Of a stretch of DNA of 64,000 nucleotides, positions 17,150 through 26,810 are shown in pieces; the first letter of the stretch is position 1, and every line of letters begins with the position of its first letter. A program made the translations under genes and the position numbers. A model generated the notes under the pieces. The model ran no database searches. It was not told the DNA's origin and saw only the letters and a list, made by a program, of their open reading frames with translations. Source of the stretch: Rhodococcoides fascians A44A (GTDB taxonomy: Bacteria > Actinomycetota > Actinomycetes > Mycobacteriales > Mycobacteriaceae); contig NZ_JMEX01000007.1 in NCBI RefSeq assembly GCF_000760735.1, positions 124,001 to 188,000 of the forward strand, given 5' to 3'.

Positions 17150-18754
17150 CTATTCTTTATCGAAGACGTGCCCCAGACTTTTCTGGGCGTAGGCAACGGC
17201 GACTGCGAGCAACAGCTCCTCTGAGCTCAAGCGATGGTCGCCTTGACGCCCAGAGACAGTGGCAGCGGTAGTAATGGCTGCACCCGTTCCGGCGATCCCG
17301 CCGATAGTGGCTATCCCACCGGCCATTCCGCCGGGGCCGAGCGCCGCGAGCCCGCCAGTCATTCCCGCTGCTCCCGCCACACCAGCTGGCGCAAGCGCGA
17401 TAAGGCCGATCGGTGCAATCGCGATCACCGCGACACCTGCTCCGGCGATTGCCCAGCGTTGCCAATTCGTCCCGGGCTTGGCCAGTTTAGCCAGTTTGTT
17501 GTTGAAGGACTGGATTGCGCCGCTAAGCGTCTCGCCGAACTGGCGGGTCAACCCGATCTCTTCAACGAATCCCGGCAGAGCCTTGTAGGTGGTGTCCGCG
17601 ATATCGATCTCGAAGGGCGCGGTGAGGTCGCTCAGGGTCAGGATGGTGAGCTGCTCGATGATGCCTGCCGTTGTCCAATGGTCGGGCACCTTCGGTGTGT
17701 CACCTTGGGCAAGCAGGTGCAGCTCCCTTGGGAGTGGATGACCGGCCTTATCTGCCGCCCATATCGCGTCCACCAATTCGCTGCGTTTGATTCGTATCGC
17801 TTCGGTGAAACGGGCCTTAACCTTCGCATCCTTGATTGTATCGGCGACTCGGTACCTGAAATGCAATTCCAGCACCAACGCGGCTGCGTCATCGGTCAGC
17901 GCCGTTGTAACCCGTCTGGTTCGGCGTGTCGTTGACGCAGATCGGTGGTATGCGCTGCCTACAGCCCTCGCCACTGAGGGCTGCGCTAGATACGCGGCCG
18001 AACTGTGACCGACTTTTCCCACACTTACGCGAATGTCTTGTACGTCGGCAAACACTGTAGCCAACCCTCGTGCGCGCGTGACGGGATCGCGGCTACTGAA
18101 GAAATTCAGCCACGAATGGGTCCGCTCGTAAGGGAAGTTACCAATTAGCTCGCGGCGAGACACCGCAAACAGCCCCGTGTGAGCTGGGCTTCCGATGGTT
18201 ATCACGCCGCGGACCGATATCTGGGCTGGGAGTCTGGACAGAAGATCTACCGTCACAACACTTCCCAGACTGTGGCCCACAATGACTATTTCGCCCTGCG
18301 ATGGAATTGCGCCCAGAACGCGGCTCAGTACTGCACCACGCGTTCCTTTGCGCCGGACGTATGCCTGAATCTGCTTGATTTCGTCGGCGAACAATTTGTC
18401 CGGCATCGCGTTCAAAACGGCCGCCAACTTCGGGTTCGAGGCTCCGAGATCGGGTAGCGGGAAGCCGAGGGTTTGGGCAGTCGGGTCAGCGCCAACCGCA
18501 CGTGCAGCCTCGATCTGTCGGTTGACAAATTCCGCCCGTTCGGCCGACTGGTCAACCTTGCCAGTGTTGACGGTTGGTTTCGGAACGTCCGCCTCCGCGC
18601 CCGACGGTCCCCAAATATCGCTGTAAATGGGTGCGATGACGTCATCAGGGGCGATCGCCGGCAGATTCTGATCGGTCATAGCCTCGTTGAGTGCATCGAG
18701 CCAGGCTTGGCTGGTATCGCCCGAACCAACGCCGTGCAAGTAGACTAACTTCAT
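17150..18754 (-). CDS. Alpha/beta hydrolase with hydrophobic C-terminal segment
   Basis: A 534-residue serine hydrolase. It opens with KLVYLHGVGSGD (strand and oxyanion loop), has the nucleophile elbow GHSLGS with Ser162, and later SSRDPVTR and VGKVGHS as likely Asp and His parts of the triad. After an Arg/Thr-rich hinge near 285, a helical region leads to a Gly/Ala-rich hydrophobic stretch (about 435-505) able to insert in a membrane. A lipase- or esterase-like effector acting at the membrane is plausible. The gene diverges from the 1637-residue helicase; the shared promoter region holds two palindromes, one being the island-wide motif. Its frame continues beyond the stop, so it may be truncated. 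Confidence 0.75.
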   Translation of the reverse strand: MKLVYLHGVGSGDTSQAWLDALNEAMTDQNLPAIAPDDVIAPIYSDIWGPSGAEADVPKPTVNTGKVDQSAERAEFVNRQIEAARAVGADPTAQTLGFPLPDLGASNPKLAAVLNAMPDKLFADEIKQIQAYVRRKGTRGAVLSRVLGAIPSQGEIVIVGHSLGSVVTVDLLSRLPAQISVRGVITIGSPAHTGLFAVSRRELIGNFPYERTHSWLNFFSSRDPVTRARGLATVFADVQDIRVSVGKVGHSSAAYLAQPSVARAVGSAYHRSASTTRRTRRVTTALTDDAAALVLELHFRYRVADTIKDAKVKARFTEAIRIKRSELVDAIWAADKAGHPLPRELHLLAQGDTPKVPDHWTTAGIIEQLTILTLSDLTAPFEIDIADTTYKALPGFVEEIGLTRQFGETLSGAIQSFNNKLAKLAKPGTNWQRWAIAGAGVAVIAIAPIGLIALAPAGVAGAAGMTGGLAALGPGGMAGGIATIGGIAGTGAAITTAATVSGRQGDHRLSSEELLLAVAVAYAQKSLGHVFDKE

Positions 18755-18802
18755 CGAGGTTTGCCCCTACTGTCTGTTCGAAAGTTCGCGAGACACCGTC
18801 AG

Positions 18803-18818
18803 ATCTGGAATTCCAGAT
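18803..18818. promoter_or_regulatory. Perfect 16-bp palindrome upstream of the hydrolase gene
   Basis: ATCTGGAATTCCAGAT is a perfect inverted repeat, 48 nt before the hydrolase ATG in the divergent promoter region. A dimeric regulator site is the simplest reading. No other copy was noticed in the window. Confidence 0.5.
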
Positions 18819-18900
18819 TGGCGGCGACCTTCGTCACGGAACGCGTCGGCCACGAATCTAGGCCATGCCACTGACAAGATGTCCAGGTGGTCATCCACGG

Positions 18901-18916
18901 TCATTCGTGTGAATGA
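18901..18916. promoter_or_regulatory. Island operator, copy A
   Basis: TCATTC-GTGT-GAATGA has perfect 6-bp arms. It lies 146 nt before the hydrolase start and 192 nt before the 1637-residue helicase start. The same motif recurs at 44451 and 59928, each time in a divergent promoter of the island. Confidence 0.75.
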
Positions 18917-19108
18917 ACTTTCTGCACCCGGATCGCCGATCTAGAGAGCCGGAGGCGATGCGTACCTCCGAACATCGCTGATCAAGTCATTTTCGTCTAC
19001 GGCTACACGCGAGAGAACCGGACTCTGCATATACAGACGGTCCAAAGTTTGTCATCCGCCCCGTATAGGTTGAGTCCTGTTCAACCAAGTTCGAAATGTG
19101 AGGATTCG

Positions 19109-22100
19109 ATGTCGGCTTCAGATGACGCTGAACTCCGCGGACGCGTACGGCGCCTGCTCGAGTTCCTGCGCGAGACTGTTGGTGCTCAGTCCAAGCCGAT
19201 TCGCCAGTACGGCGTCGACGCCCGGGTCGAGTGGCTGTTCGACGATGCGCGCCCACTCGACGTCAATACCGATGTCGCACCCGGTGACGTTGCGGTTCGC
19301 ATTCCCCGCACCAGCATCGAGCAGCCACCCGGCCTTCCTGCGGAACTCGAACCGTGGATCGACGAGACCACCACCCCGCCCACCGTCAAAGCCCACGCAC
19401 CCGCCGAGGCCCACGAGTGGCTTCGAGAGTGGACTGGCTGGGCTCTCGAAGACGCCACACGTCGCCCGTTCGCCGAGCTCTTCCGATCCGTCGACCTCAT
19501 GCTCCACGACCTCGGCACCCAGCCCGAGGCATTCGAACTCGTCATCGCCTCCGGGTACTTGAACGCCACCGTCGGTGGCCAACAGATCGCCACACACCTC
19601 GTCACCCAGCAGGCCAGCATCACCCGCGAGGACTCGACGGGAGATCTACTGGTCACCGTTGCGCCCGCCAGCACGCCGCGACTCGAAGACGTACAGGTTC
19701 TGCTGGATTTGAAGGGCTTCGACCGCGCCGGCTCGAAGTCGCTGCACCGCAGCCTGTCCGAGCTTGTCTCGTCGTCGCTGTCGTCGGACATTCCGCGGTT
19801 GCTCGGCCAGTGGGCCACCTCAGCGCTGACGCAGCCGCTGACCGTCATCGCCGATCACGACAAGCCCGCCAGCATTCATGCCTCCACCGCAGACACCCTG
19901 CGTATGTCGCCCGCTCTCGTTCTGCGCAAGCGTGGCTCCTACGCGCTGGTGTCGTACTACGACGCCATGCTCGCAGCGCTCGACAACGGCGCGCCTGTGC
20001 CCGTCGGGCTCTCGCACCTCGTCGAAGGCCACGACGAGAACGCCCGCGCAGACTGGCTCGCCGCCAACATCAGCGACACACCCAGTGCCGAGCCTCTGTT
20101 CCCGCTGCCCGCGAATCGCGCCCAGGCCGGCATCTACAACCGCGTCATGAACGACACCGGCGTCGTCGTCGAAGGCCCTCCCGGCACCGGCAAGACCCAC
20201 ACCATCGCAAACCTCATGTCCGCGTTGATGGCTCAGGGTCAGCGCATCCTCGTGACCAGCGAAAAGGCACAGGCGCTGCGCGTCCTCAAGGACAAGCTGC
20301 CCAGTGAACTGCAGGACCTCTGCGTCTCCGTCACAGATATGGCGCGTGGGGGATCGGCCGAGCTCGACGAGAGCGTCTCGACCATCGCAAACCGCAAGGC
20401 CGCGTTCGACCCCGCCGAGTCCGCCAAGACGATCAAAGCGCTCACCGGCAAGCGCTACAGCGCCAAGGAGCAACGCCACAAGCTCAAAGAGCAGATGCGC
20501 GTTGCCCGGTCGTCCGAGGCCGAGATCCACACGCCGTCGCCCACCTACTCGGGCACGCTCGCGACGATCGTCGGCAAACTCAACACACAGCAGCCGGACC
20601 TTGGCTGGATCCCCGGCCCGCTGCACGCCGAGCAGCCGCCCTTCGACGACGCAGCGTTCGCGTCCCTGTTTCGGGGAGGTGCACCGAACCCGGCCGTGCC
20701 ATCGATCGACGACGTGCGCGCGCTCTGCGCACGGGCCCACAGCTCACCCAGGCTGCTCCCGGCCCTCGACGACGTCGATCAGACTCAGCTCCACTACATC
20801 CGCCCGTCCGCGCAGGCACTCGCCGATCGTGCGCGGGCCGTCGAGAGCTTCGGTCCGGCGTATCGGACTCTCGCCGACGGCATTCTCGCGGGCTCGCTCG
20901 GGGCCGCCTGGTCCCGCGCTCAGACTGTCTCGGCGATGCTGTCTGTCGCTGTCAGCGCCCACGCGGCCGTCGGGTCGCATCAGGTCACGACGGCCGTCAC
21001 GTCGCGTCAGGCACTCAACGCGTTCGACGCGTTGGCGCGGCTCCACGAGACCGGTCAGGTAAGTCCTGACGCACGTCGGGCGGTGGATCAGCTCGACGCG
21101 CGAGCCAGTGTCGACGGCATCGACCCAACGGACGCAACTGGGATGCGGTTGGTCGCCGAACACCTGCGGTCGCTCGTCGCCGTCGAAGATGCGGCAAACC
21201 TGTTGCGCACGATCGGTATCGAACTACCCAGTACCGGCGTCGACGGCCGTCGCTTGCTCGTCGACACCCTCAGCACGGTCTGGAATCAGGTCGTCGCCAC
21301 AGGGAGCGTCGTGATCGCTCGCGACGAGCTCGTCGCAGCATTGGGTGCCGTCGTGCCCTCGGTGCCGCAGGTGACAACCCTCGCCGAGGCGCTCGCCCTC
21401 GCCGACGAGATCACCGGTCTCACCGATAGCTCCGACGCCTCCGCGGCACGTGCGTCGCTCAAAGTCCTGGCGGATCGCCTGGCCCGAGAGGTACCGAACT
21501 CCGACTACCTGGTCGCTGCCCTACGATCCGCCGACGCCGACACCTACGAGCGCCTCGCGAACGACCTGCAGCCCGTCGCGAACGCCGGGCTTCTCGATGT
21601 TCTGGCAGAGCAAGCACCGAGCCTCGCGCGAGCATTGTCCGAGAACAGCGCCACCGACTGGGCCTCACGGGCAACCACATTCGGCACAGCGTGGACGTGG
21701 CGGTGGACCAAGCAGTGGGCGGAGAGTCGCCAGCAGCCCGACGAGAACGACAACCTCGACGACGATCTCGACGCCCTCGACGCGGAGATCTCGTCACTCA
21801 CGGCCAAGCTCGCCGCTGAGCAGGCGTGGCAGGAATGCTTGCAGCGCATGACCAATCGTGAGGTCACCGCGCTGCGCGCCTACCAGGAAAACATGTCGAA
21901 CGCGGGGCTCGGCACCAGTAGCCTCGCGCAGCGGTATCGCGTCGCAGCTCGTGCGGCGATGCAGGACGCGCAGACGGTGGTGCCGGCGTGGGTCATGCCG
22001 ATGGCGCAGGTGCTGTCGTCGATTCCGCCGCAGCAGAACGCGTTCGACGTCGTCATCGTCGACGAAGCCAGCCAGTCCGAGGTCACCAGCCTGCTGCTGA

Positions 22101-24022
22101 TGTGGCTCGCGCCGAAGATCATTCTCGTCGGCGACGACAAGCAGTGCGCCCCTCCCGGCATCAAAAACTACACGCTGCAGTCGGTGCTGGAACGGCTCGA
22201 CGACCTGCTCTCGGACGTCCCGGTCAGCACCCGCATGATGCTTACTCCCAAGTCGAGTCTGTTCACGTTGCTGCGTGCACGGTTCGGCGACATCGTCCGC
22301 ATGCGCGAGCACTACCGATGCATGCCGGAAATCATCGAGTGGTCGTCCACGCAGTTCTACAGGGACATGCCGCTCGTGCCCGTGCGGCAGTTCGGAGCGG
22401 ATCGGCTTGCCCCGCTGCGCAGTACCTTTGTCGACGACGCCACCACGGCCGGCTCGAGCACTCGATTGACGAACCCGGCCGAGGCGCAGGCACTCGTCGA
22501 CCAGCTCGTTGTCTGTCTCGCAGAACCGGACTACATCGACAAGACCTTCGGCGTCGCAGTGTTGCAAAGTGCTGCGCAGGCGGACCTGATTCGGTCGCTG
22601 CTGTTCGAGCGTGTTCCGTCCGAGCAGATCGACGAGCGCCGCATCCGCGTCGGCACCCCTCCCGATTTTCAGGGCGACGAGCGCGACGTGATGTTTCTGT
22701 CGATGGTCGTCGCACCCGGCTCGTCGTCGAACGCAATGACCGCCGACCTCTTCAAGCGCCGGTTCAACGTCGCTGCCTCGCGTGCGCGGGACCAGCTGTG
22801 GCTGTTCCACTCCGTCACGGCCGACAGCCTGTCGGCGACGGATCTACGACGGTCGCTGCTGTCCTACGTCGAAGCGTCGCCGACGGTTCCAGTGCCCGCG
22901 ATGCCGACGCCGGTCTCGGCGAACAGCCCGCATCCGGACTTCGGATCGCTCTTCGAGCAGCAGGTCTTCCTCGCGCTGCGTGAGCGTGGGTATCACGTCA
23001 ACCCCCGTGTCGACGTCAACGAGATGACGATCGATCTCGTCGTCACCGGTGCTGCGGTGCGCGTGGCGATCGAATGCGACGACGACACCGAGGTCGACGC
23101 CTACGAGCTCATGGACCGTATGGAGCGCGAGTTCGAACTGCGCCGCAGCGGATGGGTGTTCCATCGTGTGCGGGCGTCGGACTTCGCCCTCGACCGTGAG
23201 CGGGTGCTCGACACCATCACCGAGATCCTCGACTCGGTGGGCGTCCTGCCCGACGAGGTGGCGGTGGTCGTCGAGGGTGCCGGGCCGTCATCGTGGTCGC
23301 CGATCGAGCTTGTCCGTGACGCCGACGATGCCGATGCCGACGACGAGGTGATCGAGCTCGCGATCGGCGAAGAGCCGGCGCCGTCGCGGACAGTCGATGT
23401 CGATCTTGCGCCGTTGCCCGAGGTCATCGAGACAACCGACGAGCCCGAGGACCTGGACGAACCCGAGGAACACTTCGAGTACGCCGAGGACGAGGCTCCC
23501 GTCGAGCCCGAACCGAAAACGGCTCGGACGATGCCGCGCGAGGACCTCATTGCGGCCATTCGGTATTCGCAGAAGCGCAACAAGTTCTCCGTCGCCCAGA
23601 CCGTCGAGGACTGTGAAGTCACACCCGAGGCCGTCCAGGAAGCACTTGCGGAGATCACGTCTCGCGACGATGCGCTGAGAGCATCGAAGAAGAGGCCGCC
23701 GGCTCCGACGCCGGACGTGATGCCGCGCAAGCGTCGTACATCTGGTGTGGTGAGTGAGCCCGCCGTGGTGTCCGGAAGTCGTTCATTGCAGGCCGAATTG
23801 GATGCGTTGCCGGTTGCATCGTGGGCAGGGGCGCGGGAGATTGCGATTGCCGCGGCGAGGCCGACTGCGCCGTTGACGTTGGAGCGGTGTCAGAGGGTGA
23901 CGGGGTTGTCGGGGACGAAGGCGGATCAGTTGTTGGCTGACCTGGTGGTGACTCGGAAGCTGGTCAGACGTAAACGCGATGGTGTGGAGGAATGGGTGCG
24001 GCCGCAGGGGTTGACGCTATGA
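19109..24022 (+). CDS. Giant SF1 helicase with C-terminal Vsr-like nuclease domain
   Basis: A 1637-residue protein, first gene of a plus-strand operon. The helicase core has Walker A GPPGTGKT (356-363), a large insert, the DEASQ box at 985-989, the motif EHYRCMPEII, then GDERDVMFLS and FNVAASRAR, as in AAA_11/AAA_12 (Upf1-like) helicases. At about 1280-1365 a nuclease-like domain follows (LRERGYHVNPRVDVNEMTIDLVV ... AIECDDD), related to the Vsr/MTES_1575 fold. A long Asp/Glu-rich linker leads to a C-terminal winged-helix-like region. The ATG at 19109 has GAGG six bases upstream. It probably unwinds and cuts foreign DNA; the link to defence is by domain type and neighbours. Confidence 0.85.
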   Translation: MSASDDAELRGRVRRLLEFLRETVGAQSKPIRQYGVDARVEWLFDDARPLDVNTDVAPGDVAVRIPRTSIEQPPGLPAELEPWIDETTTPPTVKAHAPAEAHEWLREWTGWALEDATRRPFAELFRSVDLMLHDLGTQPEAFELVIASGYLNATVGGQQIATHLVTQQASITREDSTGDLLVTVAPASTPRLEDVQVLLDLKGFDRAGSKSLHRSLSELVSSSLSSDIPRLLGQWATSALTQPLTVIADHDKPASIHASTADTLRMSPALVLRKRGSYALVSYYDAMLAALDNGAPVPVGLSHLVEGHDENARADWLAANISDTPSAEPLFPLPANRAQAGIYNRVMNDTGVVVEGPPGTGKTHTIANLMSALMAQGQRILVTSEKAQALRVLKDKLPSELQDLCVSVTDMARGGSAELDESVSTIANRKAAFDPAESAKTIKALTGKRYSAKEQRHKLKEQMRVARSSEAEIHTPSPTYSGTLATIVGKLNTQQPDLGWIPGPLHAEQPPFDDAAFASLFRGGAPNPAVPSIDDVRALCARAHSSPRLLPALDDVDQTQLHYIRPSAQALADRARAVESFGPAYRTLADGILAGSLGAAWSRAQTVSAMLSVAVSAHAAVGSHQVTTAVTSRQALNAFDALARLHETGQVSPDARRAVDQLDARASVDGIDPTDATGMRLVAEHLRSLVAVEDAANLLRTIGIELPSTGVDGRRLLVDTLSTVWNQVVATGSVVIARDELVAALGAVVPSVPQVTTLAEALALADEITGLTDSSDASAARASLKVLADRLAREVPNSDYLVAALRSADADTYERLANDLQPVANAGLLDVLAEQAPSLARALSENSATDWASRATTFGTAWTWRWTKQWAESRQQPDENDNLDDDLDALDAEISSLTAKLAAEQAWQECLQRMTNREVTALRAYQENMSNAGLGTSSLAQRYRVAARAAMQDAQTVVPAWVMPMAQVLSSIPPQQNAFDVVIVDEASQSEVTSLLLMWLAPKIILVGDDKQCAPPGIKNYTLQSVLERLDDLLSDVPVSTRMMLTPKSSLFTLLRARFGDIVRMREHYRCMPEIIEWSSTQFYRDMPLVPVRQFGADRLAPLRSTFVDDATTAGSSTRLTNPAEAQALVDQLVVCLAEPDYIDKTFGVAVLQSAAQADLIRSLLFERVPSEQIDERRIRVGTPPDFQGDERDVMFLSMVVAPGSSSNAMTADLFKRRFNVAASRARDQLWLFHSVTADSLSATDLRRSLLSYVEASPTVPVPAMPTPVSANSPHPDFGSLFEQQVFLALRERGYHVNPRVDVNEMTIDLVVTGAAVRVAIECDDDTEVDAYELMDRMEREFELRRSGWVFHRVRASDFALDRERVLDTITEILDSVGVLPDEVAVVVEGAGPSSWSPIELVRDADDADADDEVIELAIGEEPAPSRTVDVDLAPLPEVIETTDEPEDLDEPEEHFEYAEDEAPVEPEPKTARTMPREDLIAAIRYSQKRNKFSVAQTVEDCEVTPEAVQEALAEITSRDDALRASKKRPPAPTPDVMPRKRRTSGVVSEPAVVSGSRSLQAELDALPVASWAGAREIAIAAARPTAPLTLERCQRVTGLSGTKADQLLADLVVTRKLVRRKRDGVEEWVRPQGLTL

Positions 24023-25707
24023 CGCAGGTGGTGAACCGGTCCGAGGGTTTACGGGACTGGCAGAAGGAAGCGTTCGATGCGTGGGTGTCGTCGGGCCATC
24101 GCGCGATCGTCGAGGCGGTCACGGGTACCGGGAAGACGCATGTGGGGTTGGCGGCGACGCTGGACTCGGTGAGTCGTGGTCGTCAGGTGTTGGTGGTGGT
24201 GCCGAGTATCGATCTGCTCGAGCAGTGGTACACGGCGATGGTGAAGGCGTTGCCGAGTGTGCGGATCGGGCGGCGGGGGAACGGGCACAACGACACGTTC
24301 CGTCAGTACGACGTGTTGATCACGACGATTCAGTCGGCGATCCGCCCGGGAGCACCGATGCCACGGACCGGTGCCCTGCTCGTTGCCGACGAGGTACATC
24401 GCTACGGGGCCGGTTCGTTTGCGAAGGTGCTGATCAATCGGTTCGAGGAGCGGCTCGGGTTGACGGCGACGTTGGAGCGTCAGGACGACGGTGTCGACAC
24501 GCACCTGATGCCGTACTTCGAGAACCTGGTCAAGGGCTGCGATGCGGCGCGGGGGAGACGTGACGGGATCCTGGCGCCGGTGCGAGTGATGACGGTGGCG
24601 GTGCCGTTCTCCGCGGACGAGGCGTCGAAGTTCCGGGACTTGGACGAGAAGGCGAAGTCGCTGCGAAAAACTCTGATCTACGACTATGGCTGTGCTGCCG
24701 ATCCGTTCGGTGAGTTCATGAAGAGCGCGGTGGATTTGAGCAAGGAGAGGCATCTGCCGGCGAGCCGGGTGGCGAGTAGGTATCTGTCGGCGTTCAGTAA
24801 GCGGCGGGCACTGTTGGCGGACTGTGAGGGCAAGTTGCAGGCGTTGGCGGCGATCACGCCGGGGCTGGGGAAGTCGGAGCGCTCGATCGTGTTCTCGGAG
24901 ACGAAGGAGTCTGCGGCGAAGGGTGCGGAATTGCTCAAGGCGGGCGGGGTGGCGGCGCATCAGTATTCGAGTCATTTGGATCGGGTAGGTCGGACGCGGA
25001 TTCTGAAGCAGTTCCGTAGTGGTGAGCTGACGTCTTTGGTGGCGCCGCGGGTGTTGGACGAGGGTATCGATGTGCCAGCGGTGAATGTCGGGGTGATCAT
25101 CGCGAGCAGTTCGTCGAAGCGGCAGATGATTCAGCGGATGGGCCGGATTCTGCGGCTCAAGCCTGATGGTCGCCCTGCGGCGTTCGTAATCATGTACGTG
25201 GCGGGGACGAACGAGGATCCGTCTCTGGGGGCGCATGAGGCGTTTTTGGATGAGTTGACGGGTGTGGCCGAGGAGGTCGTGGACGTCGAGTTGGCTGATG
25301 CGGGCGCGGTGTTGGCGAGTTGGTTGGATCAGTCGGTGCCGATTCTGCCGAAGCCGCCGGTGGAGCCGACACCGATCGAGCCCATCGTGATTCCGCAGTC
25401 GAAGATGGTGCCGACGACGGTCTCTGCGGCGCGGACTCGGACGGTGAAGGAGATTCTCTCAGAGGTGCAGTATGGGACACCGGATCAGCTCGACGGGATC
25501 CTGCGGTGCCTGGCTGCGATCGATGTGCGGGAGGCGTCTGTGTTGATCAGGCGGTATGGCATCGACGGGGCGAAGCCGCGGACGTTGTCGCAGGTAGCAG
25601 CGGAGATGAAGCTGAAGAAGATGCTCATCGAGAGCCTCGAGAAGCGGGGGTTGAAATCGTTGGAGAGGGAGGCAGGGCGTCAACTGGCGCAAGTGAGTGG
25701 CGCTTGA
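24019..25707 (+). CDS. SF2 DEAD/DEAH-type helicase
   Basis: A 562-residue helicase. The Q-motif-like opening LRDWQKEAFDAW precedes Walker A TGTGKT (35-40); the Walker B box is DEVH at 124-127; motif VI is QMIQRMGRILR. The overall layout matches the XPB/RAD25-like or UvrB-like type III restriction helicases. The ATG overlaps the stop of the upstream SF1 helicase-nuclease (ATGA), so the two are translated together and probably work on the same DNA. The C-terminal 110 residues lack a named domain and may contact the nuclease partners encoded next. Confidence 0.88.
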   Translation: MTQVVNRSEGLRDWQKEAFDAWVSSGHRAIVEAVTGTGKTHVGLAATLDSVSRGRQVLVVVPSIDLLEQWYTAMVKALPSVRIGRRGNGHNDTFRQYDVLITTIQSAIRPGAPMPRTGALLVADEVHRYGAGSFAKVLINRFEERLGLTATLERQDDGVDTHLMPYFENLVKGCDAARGRRDGILAPVRVMTVAVPFSADEASKFRDLDEKAKSLRKTLIYDYGCAADPFGEFMKSAVDLSKERHLPASRVASRYLSAFSKRRALLADCEGKLQALAAITPGLGKSERSIVFSETKESAAKGAELLKAGGVAAHQYSSHLDRVGRTRILKQFRSGELTSLVAPRVLDEGIDVPAVNVGVIIASSSSKRQMIQRMGRILRLKPDGRPAAFVIMYVAGTNEDPSLGAHEAFLDELTGVAEEVVDVELADAGAVLASWLDQSVPILPKPPVEPTPIEPIVIPQSKMVPTTVSAARTRTVKEILSEVQYGTPDQLDGILRCLAAIDVREASVLIRRYGIDGAKPRTLSQVAAEMKLKKMLIESLEKRGLKSLEREAGRQLAQVSGA

Positions 25708-25832
25708 TAAACAGGCCCGGTGGTGCTGAAAGCTCAGTGTTGGTCCAGCTCCATCCAATAAGTTGCTGAACACACAAACCGTTGCGGCTGGCCATGGCAG
25801 TCCTGCGAGCCGCAGAAAGAAAGGACTTGTCC

Positions 25833-26747
25833 GTGCCCATCTTTGACTTGGCTGCTGACGGCTTGGTACCGATTATGCGGCAGTCGATTGGTTCTGGGGT
25901 TTACGAGAGCGAAATCGAAGAACTTCTTTGGAACAACATTGAAGAAATCACGGGAGATAATCTCTTTCGTCTGGCACGGCAACCGCAGATCCCCGGGGGT
26001 GGTAGACCCGATGTCGTCGCCCTCGACAAAACTGGGCGTGTGGTTGTCATTGAAGTAAAACGTGATGTTGACCGTAATCAGCTTGCACAGGCGCTGGAAT
26101 ATGCGGGCTGGGCAAGGCGAAGCAATCTCGATGAGCTTGCGGGGCTGTATCACGGGAGCCCGGAGAAGTTCTGGGACGATTGGAAAGAGTTCACCGACTC
26201 GGAGACCTTGGTCAGGGTCAACACAGACTCCCGTCTCGTCCTTGTTGCGAGGAACTTCGACGCAAGGACGTCCGAAGCGCTCGCGTTCTTGACAACACAC
26301 GGGGTTCCGATTCAACTTTTGCGAGTTTCGTTCTACGTTGACGAATCGTGGAGGCGATTTCTCAACGTTGAACTGGAATCCGAGCCGGAGGCAAGCCCGC
26401 CCGGATCAATGGTTGTAGATGCGAATACGCAATCGGTGCTCGCGAGCCAGTCGGATTTCCGGGAAATTTCTCTGACGCAGGTCGCGAAATCGCTATCGTG
26501 TCCCGTTGATCTTGTTTGGGTCCGACCAAGGAAAGGCGACCAGTTCAGTGCTGTTCTGAATGACGACGGACGAATAGCTTTGCCAGACGGCCGCGTCTTC
26601 ATCAGCCCGTCAGGCGCTGCTATTGCCGCTGCGGATGTCGTGTCCTATGACGGTTGGTACGCGTGGCGTTTGCCAGACGGGAGGACGCTCAACGATGTCC
26701 GGCATGAGATAGCAGAGTCCTTGTCGGACGACGGCGGGGTCGTATAA
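25833..26747 (+). CDS. PD-(D/E)XK nuclease with C-terminal RAMA domain
   Basis: A 304-residue protein. The nuclease core is GRPD (Asp60) ... VIEVKRD (Glu74, Lys76), a NucS/DUF91-like pattern in which GGGRPDVVALD and the Gln-rich helix RNQLAQALEYAGW are typical. At about 215-285 sits a RAMA-like domain (ISLTQVAKSL, then DGRIALPDGRVFISPSGAA and YDGWYAW). RAMA domains were named for restriction enzymes and adenine methylases and are thought to read modified DNA. I chose the GTG at 25833 because GAAAGGA precedes it and the family starts with PIF-like residues. The gene is AT-richer than its upstream neighbours. Confidence 0.78.
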   Translation: MPIFDLAADGLVPIMRQSIGSGVYESEIEELLWNNIEEITGDNLFRLARQPQIPGGGRPDVVALDKTGRVVVIEVKRDVDRNQLAQALEYAGWARRSNLDELAGLYHGSPEKFWDDWKEFTDSETLVRVNTDSRLVLVARNFDARTSEALAFLTTHGVPIQLLRVSFYVDESWRRFLNVELESEPEASPPGSMVVDANTQSVLASQSDFREISLTQVAKSLSCPVDLVWVRPRKGDQFSAVLNDDGRIALPDGRVFISPSGAAIAAADVVSYDGWYAWRLPDGRTLNDVRHEIAESLSDDGGVV

Positions 26748-26810
26748 CCGCCACCTGCGGAGCGCGACAGTTGTCGCGTGTTGGAATTCCAAGAAAGGAA
26801 GTGGATCGAT

